Below, one piece after another: positions 22,484 to 29,217 of a DNA stretch of 29,217 nucleotides (within the stretch, counting starts at the first letter, position 1; each line of letters starts with the position of its first letter). The stretch comes from UMGS1649 sp045637095 (lineage in GTDB: Bacteria; Bacillota; Clostridia; TANB77; CAG-465). The stretch is from assembly GCA_045637095.1 (NCBI GenBank), contig JAZTYX010000031.1, positions 1 to 29,217 on the forward strand, read 5' to 3'. The notes under the pieces were generated by a model, which searched no databases, had not been told where the DNA came from, and saw nothing but the letters and a program-made list of their open reading frames with translations. A program made the position numbers and the translations under genes.

Positions 22484-24214
22484 ATGAAAAAAGTAGTAAA
22501 TAAAGACGTAGTAGATTTTAAAGATATAAAAGGCGTTATATATAACTCTGCAAAGAAATTTGCTAATAATATAGCGTTTAGAATAAAAGAGAAAGTAGGA
22601 AAAGAAACAAGTTACAAAGATGTAACATATTCACAAATGTTAAATGATATAAACAACTTTGGAACTGGGCTATATAACAAAGGACTTAAAGGCAAAAGAG
22701 TAGCTATAATAGGTAAAAATAGATACGAATGGGCATTAACATATGTAACAAACTTACTAGGAGGAATTGTAGCAGTTCCTTTAGATAAAGAACTTCAATA
22801 TAACGAACTTGAAAATTCATTAATAAGAAGTAAAGCAGAATGTATAGTATTTGATCCTAAGTTAATGGATTCAATATTAGAAATAAAGAAAAATGGAAAA
22901 ACAGAACTAAAACATTTTATCTGTATGGATAAAAACGATCAAGGAATTGAAACAGTAGAAGAAGTATTAAATACTGGTAAAGTAATATTAGAGAAGGGTA
23001 ATACAGAATACGTAGATGCAGATCCTAATGAAAATGAAATGGGTATATTATTATTTACATCTGGAACAACATCACAGTCTAAAGCTGTTATGCTAACTTC
23101 TAGAAATATAGCATCAAATATATATGCAATGCTATGTGTAGAAGATATAAGACCAACAGATACAAATATAGCATTCTTACCATTCCACCATATATTTGGT
23201 TCAACTTGTATGTTGGTTATGCTAGCTTGTGGAGTTAAAACAGTATTCCCAGATGGATTAAAATATATTAAACAAAATCTAAAAGAATACAAAGTAACAG
23301 TATTCGTAGGTGTACCTGCGCTTGTAGAAGCAATGTATAAAGCACTTACAAAAGAAGTAGAAAAACAAGGAAAAACAAAATTAATAAAAGTAGCAACAAA
23401 AGTAAGTGATGCGCTTCTAAAATGCAAAATAGACGTACGTAGAAAATTATTCAAACAAGTAATTGACGGTCTAGGTGGCGAACTTAGAATGATAATTGAA
23501 GGTGGAGCTGCAGCAGATCCAGTTATATCTAAAGCATTCAATAGTTTAGGTGTAATGGTGCTTCAAGGATATGGACTAACAGAAACAGCACCAGTTATAG
23601 TTGCAGAAAATCCTAACGAAAGAAGATTAGGTTCTGTTGGTAAACCAATGTTAAATGATACAGTAGAAGTAGTAAACCAAGATGCAAACGGCGTTGGAGA
23701 TATAAGAGTAAAAGGACCAAATGTAATGCTTGGATACTATGAAATGCCAGAGCAAACAGAAGAAGTATTAAGAGATGGATATTTCTATACAGGAGATCTT
23801 GGATACTTTGATAAAGATGGCTACCTATTTATAACAGGACGTAGCAAGAATATGATAGTTCTTAAAAATGGTAAGAAAGTATTCCCAGAAGAATTAGAAT
23901 TATTAGTAAATAGATTAGAGTTAGTTGAAGAATCTATGGTATTTGGTCTACCAGATGATGAAGATAAAAACGATATAAAATTATCTGTAAAAGTTGTATA
24001 CAGCGAAGATACAGTAAAAGAAAAACGTGGAGATATTTCTGAACAAGAAGTATACGACATTATTTGGGAACAAATAAAAGAATTAAATAAAACATTCCCT
24101 AACTATAAGCATATTAAAAACTTAATACTTTCTAAAGATGAATTAATCAAAAATTCAAGCAAGAAAGTAAAAAGATTTGAAGAAATGAAACTTATATTAG
24201 GAGAAAACAAATAA
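22484..24214 (+). CDS. AMP-forming acyl-CoA synthetase (FadD-like)
   Basis: An ANL-superfamily enzyme that adenylates a carboxylic acid and transfers it to CoA; a long-chain fatty acid is the likely substrate but is not shown. Of 576 residues: P-loop TSGTTSQSKAVMLTS near 191-205, with Ser-Gln replacing the usual Gly-x-Pro, as in some Clostridial members; A5 motif GYGLTETAP near 360; A7 TGDLGYFDKDGYLFITGR near 434; hinge KNMIVLKNGKKVFPEELE; and the C-terminal catalytic Lys in SSKKVKRF near 558. There is no signal peptide. The ribosome binding site is GGAGG at 22473-22477. It is a single gene divergent from a DUF1836 protein. An o-succinylbenzoate or acyl-ACP ligase role is less likely given its length. 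Confidence 0.9.
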   Translation: MKKVVNKDVVDFKDIKGVIYNSAKKFANNIAFRIKEKVGKETSYKDVTYSQMLNDINNFGTGLYNKGLKGKRVAIIGKNRYEWALTYVTNLLGGIVAVPLDKELQYNELENSLIRSKAECIVFDPKLMDSILEIKKNGKTELKHFICMDKNDQGIETVEEVLNTGKVILEKGNTEYVDADPNENEMGILLFTSGTTSQSKAVMLTSRNIASNIYAMLCVEDIRPTDTNIAFLPFHHIFGSTCMLVMLACGVKTVFPDGLKYIKQNLKEYKVTVFVGVPALVEAMYKALTKEVEKQGKTKLIKVATKVSDALLKCKIDVRRKLFKQVIDGLGGELRMIIEGGAAADPVISKAFNSLGVMVLQGYGLTETAPVIVAENPNERRLGSVGKPMLNDTVEVVNQDANGVGDIRVKGPNVMLGYYEMPEQTEEVLRDGYFYTGDLGYFDKDGYLFITGRSKNMIVLKNGKKVFPEELELLVNRLELVEESMVFGLPDDEDKNDIKLSVKVVYSEDTVKEKRGDISEQEVYDIIWEQIKELNKTFPNYKHIKNLILSKDELIKNSSKKVKRFEEMKLILGENK

Positions 24215-24216
24215 TA

Positions 24217-24245
24217 TTGAATAAAAAATAAATATATGATATATA
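24217..24245 (+). promoter_or_regulatory. Promoter of the gene at 24263
   Basis: TTGAAT (24217-24222), 17-base spacer, TGA-TATATA (-10 at 24240-24245). Confidence 0.45.
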
Positions 24246-24262
24246 TTCTATGAGGTAACAGT

Positions 24263-24937
24263 ATGGAAGAAAATACAAAAGGCCTAAAAGGAATATATAT
24301 CATTATTTTTTTAATGGGGCTAGTATTAATAGGATTATTAGCAATTATTGCTATGCAATATATAAATGATGGTAAGTTTACAAGTGTACCACATCCTATA
24401 CAAACAAGGACGTCGGGAAGTATAATAAAAAGCTTTAACGGAGTAAATGTAGGATTAAACAAGGTAGCAAACTACAAAGTAGAAGGAAGAGTGGTAGATA
24501 CATATGACTACTTACCAGATGAAAAAGGAATATATGATATAGACTCAATGTTAAATGCGGTGTCGCATAGAGACATAGGACTAAGTTGGGGCTTTCTTGC
24601 AGAAGGAACAAATCACAGAAAGGTAATATGGAATTCTATAGGAAATAGACACTTAGAATTTACAGCAGGTACAGACTTTCTAAACGAACATGGCGGTATG
24701 GAAGAAGTAACTAAATATTGGTCTAACAACCACTTAATAGCAAGCACAGATAATATATATGAAGATATAAATAAAATAAAAGTTGGAGATTATATAGTTA
24801 TAGAAGGCCAACTTATAAATCTTATGTGTGAACTTACATCAAATACATTTATTAAGTATAACACAAGTACAGTAAGAACAGACAAAGGAACTGGTGCATG
24901 TGAAGTAATATATGTAACAAAAGTAGAATGGAAATAG
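24263..24937 (+). CDS. Membrane-anchored protein with a GACE/SxNxHLI-type domain
   Basis: A 224-residue protein: basic N-terminus, one hydrophobic segment at about residues 9-31, then an extracellular domain. Conserved-looking blocks are YKVEGRVVDTYDYLP, DIGLSWGFLAE, WSNNHLIAS, KIKVGDYIVIEGQLI and STVRTDKGTGACEVIYV. The order D-GLGWG, SxNxHLI, L-x-GD-x-V-x-L-x-G-x-L, R-DTGxGACE-xxYV matches an uncharacterised protein I know from Proteobacteria; this is a pattern match from memory. Function is unknown. The ribosome binding site TGAGGTAA at 24251-24258 supports the ATG. It is followed by a prepilin-like gene with its own promoter; no terminator lies between. Confidence 0.82.
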   Translation: MEENTKGLKGIYIIIFLMGLVLIGLLAIIAMQYINDGKFTSVPHPIQTRTSGSIIKSFNGVNVGLNKVANYKVEGRVVDTYDYLPDEKGIYDIDSMLNAVSHRDIGLSWGFLAEGTNHRKVIWNSIGNRHLEFTAGTDFLNEHGGMEEVTKYWSNNHLIASTDNIYEDINKIKVGDYIVIEGQLINLMCELTSNTFIKYNTSTVRTDKGTGACEVIYVTKVEWK

Positions 24938-24947
24938 AATAGGTATA

Positions 24948-24976
24948 TAGACAAAAAATAAAATATGTAATAATAT
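24948..24976 (+). promoter_or_regulatory. Promoter of the prepilin-like gene at 25000
   Basis: TAGACA (24948-24953), 17-base spacer, TAATAT (24971-24976), with the TATGTAATAATATAGAT core also found at 2582-2597. Confidence 0.55.
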
Positions 24977-24999
24977 AGATGCATAAAGAAGGAGAAAAA

Positions 25000-26244
25000 A
25001 TGAAAAGAAAACAAGGTGTATCTTTAATAGTATTAAGTATAACAATTCTTGTAATGGCAATACTTGCAGCAACAGCAATAATTGCATTAGAAGATAGCGG
25101 AATAATAGGTCGTTCTAAAAATACGGTAAAACTGCAAAGTTATAATCAGGAATATACAAGATTAAATGTAATTAAGAATGGAATCCTTACAGATAATCTA
25201 GGCATAATAACTCTAGAACAATATATAATTGAATTAAAAAACAGAGGAATAATAGAAGAAAATGTAATTGAAAATGCAGATGGTAGTAGAACGGTTAAGA
25301 CTATAACTGGATTTGAGGTTATTATAGCACAATCTGGCGAATCCGATTTAAATATAAGTATAGATGGTTATAATCAATCTAACAATAATTCCGGTGAAAA
25401 TAATGGTAGTAACGATGATGATGGTAACGTTGAAAATAATACTACTCCAGAACCACCGCCAGCAAACGCAATGACATTTACCATAGATGAAACTACATAT
25501 TATGCTGAAGAAGGAATGACTTGGGGCGAATGGGTAGACAGTAGATACAATACAATAGGAGCTTATTACGGAGATGAGGAATATGGAGATAATACATTCT
25601 CGATAAATGTAGGAGAAAAAGTATATATATCTGAAGCTTGGGGCGAAAGGCCATACATATATATTTCTAATAATAAAAATTATGTTAGTGGAGATATACG
25701 AACGAGCACTCTTATAGAAAAAGATGCAACATATTACGCGTACGATAGTCGTGAGGAATGGACAAGTTCGGATTTTCTGAGTTTCTTTATTGTTGACGGA
25801 CATTATATAGCGTTTAAGCCATTAAGCCCAAATTATTATAAATCAGAACCATATGGTACTATATCATGGATTGAACACCTAGCGGAGGGTTATGTTTGGC
25901 CGCTAATTCCAGTGCCAGACATGGAATTTATGCCAGCTAATTCTGATTTAGAGCCTAGTTGGGGCAGTGATACAGAAACATGGTTGACTTCTATATTATG
26001 GCAACCGTATAATTGGTATGGTTATGAGTACGCTTTAGATATAACTGAACCGGAGGAAACGGTTAAAGAAATGAAAATTAAATTACAAGAGCTTAAAGAC
26101 GAAGATTTCATAGTAGGCGTATATGATTTGGACACCGGAGACATATATCCATATTACTTATGTTACTCAGATGGCACTCGTGTAAAATATGGGGATGATA
26201 TAATGGAATTCCATTTAGGTGAATACACTTTAATAGCAAAATAA
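25000..26244 (+). CDS. Prepilin-like surface protein with acidic linker and Trp-rich domain
   Basis: A 414-residue protein. The leader MKRKQG precedes VSLIVLSITILVMAILAATAII, a prepilin-type signal with Val at +5; LEDSGIIGRSKN follows in the position of LNNTSIIDKA in the other copies. Residues about 50-120 form a small alpha/beta domain. Residues about 125-162 are an Asn/Ser/Asp-rich linker ending TTPEPPPANA. The C-terminal 250 residues begin TFTIDETTYYAEEGMTWGEWV, are rich in Trp and Tyr, and contain no Cys except one in YYLCYSDG. That block recurs on gut Clostridial surface proteins as I remember them; function is unknown. AAGGAG and ATG 25000 are preferred over the upstream ATG at 24979, which lies before that ribosome binding site. 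Confidence 0.85.
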   Translation: MKRKQGVSLIVLSITILVMAILAATAIIALEDSGIIGRSKNTVKLQSYNQEYTRLNVIKNGILTDNLGIITLEQYIIELKNRGIIEENVIENADGSRTVKTITGFEVIIAQSGESDLNISIDGYNQSNNNSGENNGSNDDDGNVENNTTPEPPPANAMTFTIDETTYYAEEGMTWGEWVDSRYNTIGAYYGDEEYGDNTFSINVGEKVYISEAWGERPYIYISNNKNYVSGDIRTSTLIEKDATYYAYDSREEWTSSDFLSFFIVDGHYIAFKPLSPNYYKSEPYGTISWIEHLAEGYVWPLIPVPDMEFMPANSDLEPSWGSDTETWLTSILWQPYNWYGYEYALDITEPEETVKEMKIKLQELKDEDFIVGVYDLDTGDIYPYYLCYSDGTRVKYGDDIMEFHLGEYTLIAK

Positions 26245-26253
26245 AATGATTTT

Positions 26254-26289
26254 AACAAGGGTAGATTTATTCTGCCTTTGTTTCTTTTT
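26254..26289 (+). terminator. Terminator after the prepilin-like gene
   Basis: AACAAGGGTAGA (26254-26265), 5-base loop, TCTGCCTTTGTT (26271-26282), two G-U pairs, then TCTTTTTA. Confidence 0.85.
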
Positions 26290-26350
26290 ATACATTATTT
26301 GGTAAAATTTCACATATTTATGTTTTTGTATTTCTTTTTTTGTCGTAATA

Positions 26351-26359
26351 TGGTATAAT
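26351..26359 (+). promoter_or_regulatory. rimO-rho promoter (extended -10)
   Basis: TGG-TATAAT (-10 at 26354-26359), a perfect extended -10. The -35 region (TTTCTT at 26331-26336) is poor. Confidence 0.6.
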
Positions 26360-26380
26360 GAATTTGTTGGAGGTAAATTA

Positions 26381-27703
26381 ATGAAGACAGCATTAGTTAC
26401 ACTTGGGTGTAGTAAAAACGAAGTAGATAGTGAGATGATACTTGGCTATCTTGGAAGAGTTGGTTTTGAGCTTACTCAAGATTTATTAGAAGCAGAATGT
26501 ATTGTAGTAAATACATGTGGATTTATTAAGTCTGCTAAAGAAGAAGCAATAAGCGTTATTCTAGATATGGCAGAATACAAAAAGATAGGAAATCTTAAAC
26601 ATTTAATCGTAGTAGGATGTTTAGCAAAAAGATATAAACAGGATATAATAAGAGAATTCAAAGAAGTAGATTTAGTCATCGGCGTAGATGAATATGATAA
26701 TCTTAACAACATTTTTTCAGAATATTTCAAATTAAACAAATCTAAAAATGGATTAGACTTTAATAATAGAATTGTTTCAACAACATTCCCAACAGCATAT
26801 ATAAGAATATCAGATGGATGTAATAATAATTGCCATTATTGTGCTATTCCGCTTATTAGAGGACATTTAAAGTCTAGAAAGATTGAAGATATAGTAGTTG
26901 AAGCATGTGGCTTAGTAGATAAAGGTATACGAGAACTTGTTGTTATAGCTCAAGATACTACTTCTTATGGTATAGATATATATGGCAAACCGATGTTATT
27001 TAAGTTAATTCAGGAGTTATCTAAATTAGAAGATTTAAAATGGATAAGAGTGCTATATATGTATCCTGGAAAGATAACAGATGAACTTATAGAAGAATTT
27101 AAGACAAATCCTAAACTCCTAAGATATTTCGACATACCTTTACAACACATTTCAGATAATATGTTAAAGGCGATGAATCGTCATACAAACAAAAAAGAAG
27201 TTTATGAGTTAGTAGCTAAAATAAGAAAAGAGTTGCCGGATGCTGTTTTAAGAACAACATTGATGGTAGGTTACCAAGGCGAAACAGAACAAGACTTCGA
27301 AGAATTGTTACAATGTGTAAGAGACTTCAAGTTTGAAAGATTGGGTGCTTTTACATTCTCTAAAGAAGATGATACTAAAGCTTGGGATATGCCAGGTGAT
27401 GTCCCTGAAAAAGTAAAGAAACAAAGATTTAAACTTCTTATGGAAGAACAACAAAAAGTTGTAGCAGAATATATGAAATCTAATATAGGTAGAAAAGTAG
27501 AAGTGCTTGTATTAGATGTAGATGATGAAGAAAAGTATTTTGTTTGTCGTTCGTATATGGATGCGCCCGATGTTGATCCTAAAATGCTAATTAAGATTAA
27601 CAAAGAAAGTATTTCTAGAGTAGTTGTTGGAGAATGGACTACAGTAGAAATTACAGGTGTTAAGAAATACGATTATGTATGCAAAGTAGTGAAAGGAGAA
27701 TAA
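26381..27703 (+). CDS. rimO: Ribosomal protein S12 methylthiotransferase RimO
   Basis: RimO is a radical SAM enzyme that methylthiolates an Asp of ribosomal protein S12, using two 4Fe-4S clusters. Of 440 residues, the N-terminal cluster domain holds C10 (LGCSKNEVD), a Cys in VVNTCGF near 46 and one in VVGCLA near 80. The radical SAM motif is C147, C151, C154 in DGCNNNCHYCAIP. A TRAM domain occupies about 370-440. LGCSKNxVDSE and RGHLKSR favour RimO over MiaB or MtaB. The ribosome binding site is TTGGAGG at 26367-26373. rho begins one base after the stop codon, so the two are probably coupled. Confidence 0.94.
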   Translation: MKTALVTLGCSKNEVDSEMILGYLGRVGFELTQDLLEAECIVVNTCGFIKSAKEEAISVILDMAEYKKIGNLKHLIVVGCLAKRYKQDIIREFKEVDLVIGVDEYDNLNNIFSEYFKLNKSKNGLDFNNRIVSTTFPTAYIRISDGCNNNCHYCAIPLIRGHLKSRKIEDIVVEACGLVDKGIRELVVIAQDTTSYGIDIYGKPMLFKLIQELSKLEDLKWIRVLYMYPGKITDELIEEFKTNPKLLRYFDIPLQHISDNMLKAMNRHTNKKEVYELVAKIRKELPDAVLRTTLMVGYQGETEQDFEELLQCVRDFKFERLGAFTFSKEDDTKAWDMPGDVPEKVKKQRFKLLMEEQQKVVAEYMKSNIGRKVEVLVLDVDDEEKYFVCRSYMDAPDVDPKMLIKINKESISRVVVGEWTTVEITGVKKYDYVCKVVKGE

Positions 27704-27704
27704 G

Positions 27705-29039
27705 ATGTATAGCAAAGACGATTTAAAAGCAAGTACGCTTACAGAATTAAGAGAAATTGCAGAGAAAATAAAACTAGATGGATATGAAAGATTAAAGAAG
27801 GAATATCTTATAGAAGAAATAGCTAATAAATTAGAAGAGAAAAAAGAACTTGAAGTTAAAAACGATATGCAAATAGAAAATCCAGAAACAGACTTTATAA
27901 CTGAAGGTATACTTGAAGTATTAAATGATGGATATGGTTTCTTAAGAAGCGATAATCTTTTATCTGGTAATAGAGATGTATATGTTTCTCAAGTTCAAAT
28001 TAGAAGATTTAATTTATCTACAGGAGATAAGTTAAGAGGTATTGCTAGATTTACAACAGAACCTGCAAATAAATTTCCTTCTATGATATTTGTAGAAAGT
28101 ATAAATGGAGATAGAATAGATGTTGCATTAAAAAGAAAAAGCTTTGATGCGTTAATACCAATTTATCCAAATGAGAAGTTAAAGCTTGAAACCGAATCTG
28201 GAAGCGCTACAATGCGTATTTTAGACATTTTAGCACCAATAGGTAAAGGAAGCCGTGGTATGATTGTTGCGCCTCCTAAAGCGGGTAAAACAACAATACT
28301 TAAACAAATAGCAACAAGTATTAGAAAGAATAATCCTGAAGTTACACTTCTTGTATTACTTATAGATGAAAGACCAGAAGAAGTAACAGATATAGAACGT
28401 TCTATTGATGCAGAAGTTATTTCATCAACATTTGATGAATCACCAGAACATCATATAAGAGTTGCTAAAATGGTTCTAGAAAGAGCTAAAAGACTTGTAG
28501 AACATAATAAAGAGGTTGTAATATTACTAGATAGTATTACAAGACTTGCAAGAGCAAACAACTTAACAGTTGAACCATCTGGTAGAACATTATCTGGTGG
28601 TATAGATCCAGCTTGTTTACATTTTCCTAAGAAGTTCTTTGGTGCTGCAAGAAACATAGAAAAAGGTGGAAGCTTAACTATACTTGGTACAGCGTTAATA
28701 GAAACAGGAAGTAGAATGGATGATATTATATTTGAAGAATTTAAAGGTACAGGAAACATGGAAATACACTTAGACAGAAAATTAAGTGAAAGAAGAATAT
28801 TCCCTGCAGTAGATATAATTAAATCTTCAAGTAGAAGAGAAGAATTACTTCTATCTAGTGAAGAAATTGAAGCTAGCACAATTATACGTAAGTTAATAGG
28901 TAACCAGGCTGCAAATAGCACACAAGCGATTGAAACTGTTGAAAAGATATTTAACATGTTTGCTAAAACAACTACAAATAAAGAGTTTATGACATTACTT
29001 AAATCTCAAGTGGTTAAGAAAAACAAAGAGGATAAATAA
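27705..29039 (+). CDS. rho: Transcription termination factor Rho
   Basis: Rho is the hexameric RNA helicase that ends transcription at Rho-dependent sites. Of 444 residues: the N-terminal Rho-N helical domain (LKASTLTELREIAEKI), a short charged linker, the cold-shock-like RNA-binding domain with DGYGFLRS near 76-83, and the ATPase core with Walker A APPKAGKTT near 189-197, Walker B VVILLDSITRLAR, and the Q/R-loop region SGGIDPACLHFPKKFFGAARN. The linker is short compared with Actinobacterial forms. AAAGGAG precedes the ATG inside the end of rimO. A terminator follows. Confidence 0.97.
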   Translation: MYSKDDLKASTLTELREIAEKIKLDGYERLKKEYLIEEIANKLEEKKELEVKNDMQIENPETDFITEGILEVLNDGYGFLRSDNLLSGNRDVYVSQVQIRRFNLSTGDKLRGIARFTTEPANKFPSMIFVESINGDRIDVALKRKSFDALIPIYPNEKLKLETESGSATMRILDILAPIGKGSRGMIVAPPKAGKTTILKQIATSIRKNNPEVTLLVLLIDERPEEVTDIERSIDAEVISSTFDESPEHHIRVAKMVLERAKRLVEHNKEVVILLDSITRLARANNLTVEPSGRTLSGGIDPACLHFPKKFFGAARNIEKGGSLTILGTALIETGSRMDDIIFEEFKGTGNMEIHLDRKLSERRIFPAVDIIKSSSRREELLLSSEEIEASTIIRKLIGNQAANSTQAIETVEKIFNMFAKTTTNKEFMTLLKSQVVKKNKEDK

Positions 29040-29057
29040 TTAAGAATATATTATGAT

Positions 29058-29086
29058 ATTAAAGAGGGGTTAAAACCCTCTTTAAT
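29058..29086 (+). terminator. Terminator after rho
   Basis: ATTAAAGAGGG (29058-29068) pairs perfectly with CCCTCTTTAAT (29076-29086) around a 7-base loop. The T-run is in the 3' arm, so it is somewhat atypical. Confidence 0.75.
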
Positions 29087-29104
29087 TAGTTACATCTTAA
29101 AATC

Positions 29105-29124
29105 TTTCAATATATATATTGAAA
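29105..29124. promoter_or_regulatory. 20-bp perfect palindrome over a -35 box
   Basis: TTTCAATATA followed directly by its reverse complement TATATTGAAA. Its last six bases are the -35 (TTGAAA) of the next promoter, a good position for a repressor operator. Confidence 0.45.
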
Positions 29125-29147
29125 ATATGTTAATTATGTAATAGTAT
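29119..29147 (+). promoter_or_regulatory. Promoter of the prepilin-like gene at 29179
   Basis: TTGAAA (29119-29124), 17-base spacer, TAGTAT (29142-29147) in the shared TATGTAATAGTAT core. Confidence 0.55.
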
Positions 29148-29178
29148 AAATATGTACGTAAAAAGGAGAAAACAAAAG

Positions 29179-29217
29179 ATGAAAAAAGGAATATCTTTAA
29201 TAGTATTGGTAATAACA
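29179..29217 (+). CDS. Prepilin-like surface protein, 3' cut by the window edge
   Basis: Only 13 codons are present, MKKG then ISLIVLVIT, identical at protein level to the start of the gene at 16322 and differing from it at two bases of 39. AAAAGGAG at 29161-29168 and the promoter upstream show a real start. The gene runs off the window, so its C-terminal domain is unknown. It follows rho after a terminator, again placing this module in a gap after housekeeping genes. Confidence 0.85.
   Translation, partial: MKKGISLIVLVIT

Noticed and set aside
22939..23541. 200-codon open frame on the - strand inside the acyl-CoA synthetase gene
   Set aside because: It lies wholly antisense to a gene with all family motifs, has Ser/Thr-rich composition typical of a shadow frame, and no ribosome binding site was recognised.
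24979..24999. Earlier ATG for the prepilin-like protein at 25000
   Set aside because: It precedes the ribosome binding site, is only a few bases from the -10, and would add MHKEGEK before a leader that starts normally at MKRKQG.
28451..28957. 168-codon open frame antisense to rho
   Set aside because: It is a shadow of the conserved Rho ATPase core with no recognisable domain.

Overview
The window is AT-rich, densely packed and mostly on the + strand. Gene content (greA, lysS, cmk-plsC, hisS, ruvB-queH, T-box-thrS, rimO-rho, DUF4364 and DUF1836 proteins), strong AAGGAGG ribosome binding sites and SigA-like promoters point to a low-GC Gram-positive of class Clostridia, probably an uncultured gut anaerobe; the lineage is an inference. 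No rRNA, tRNA, CRISPR array, transposase, integrase or phage gene was seen.

Layout. Bases 1-2600: end of an unrecognised gene, then greA and lysS. 2600-7340: a small membrane protein, a DUF4364 regulator-like protein on the - strand, the run cmk-plsC-O-methyltransferase, a patatin-like lipase, and a hemolysin III family membrane protein on the - strand. 7340-13260: hisS, then two giant tandem paralogues with a prepilin-like N-terminus followed by GLUG-type beta-helix repeats. 13370-18000: a compositionally foreign small gene, ruvB and queH, then three coupled surface or membrane genes, one of them prepilin-like. 18050-21040: T-box riboswitch, a thrS lacking most of its TGS domain, and two foreign-looking WG-repeat proteins. 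21100-24940: a membrane protein with an HEYGH motif, a DUF1836 protein (- strand), an acyl-CoA synthetase and a membrane-anchored protein. 25000-29217: a fourth prepilin-like protein, rimO-rho, and the first 13 codons of a fifth prepilin-like gene cut by the window edge.

The most striking theme is the repeated use of one N-terminal module, a short basic leader followed by G|ISLIVL and a hydrophobic helix, on five genes with unrelated C-termini scattered between housekeeping genes. Most have their own promoter and terminator. The module lacks the conserved Glu at +5 of classical type IV pilins. It looks like a general surface-display signal processed by a prepilin peptidase-like enzyme. Several of these genes, and two other membrane-protein genes, share a promoter core TATGTAATARTAT. 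The two GLUG giants arose by a tandem duplication that also copied the hisS terminator.
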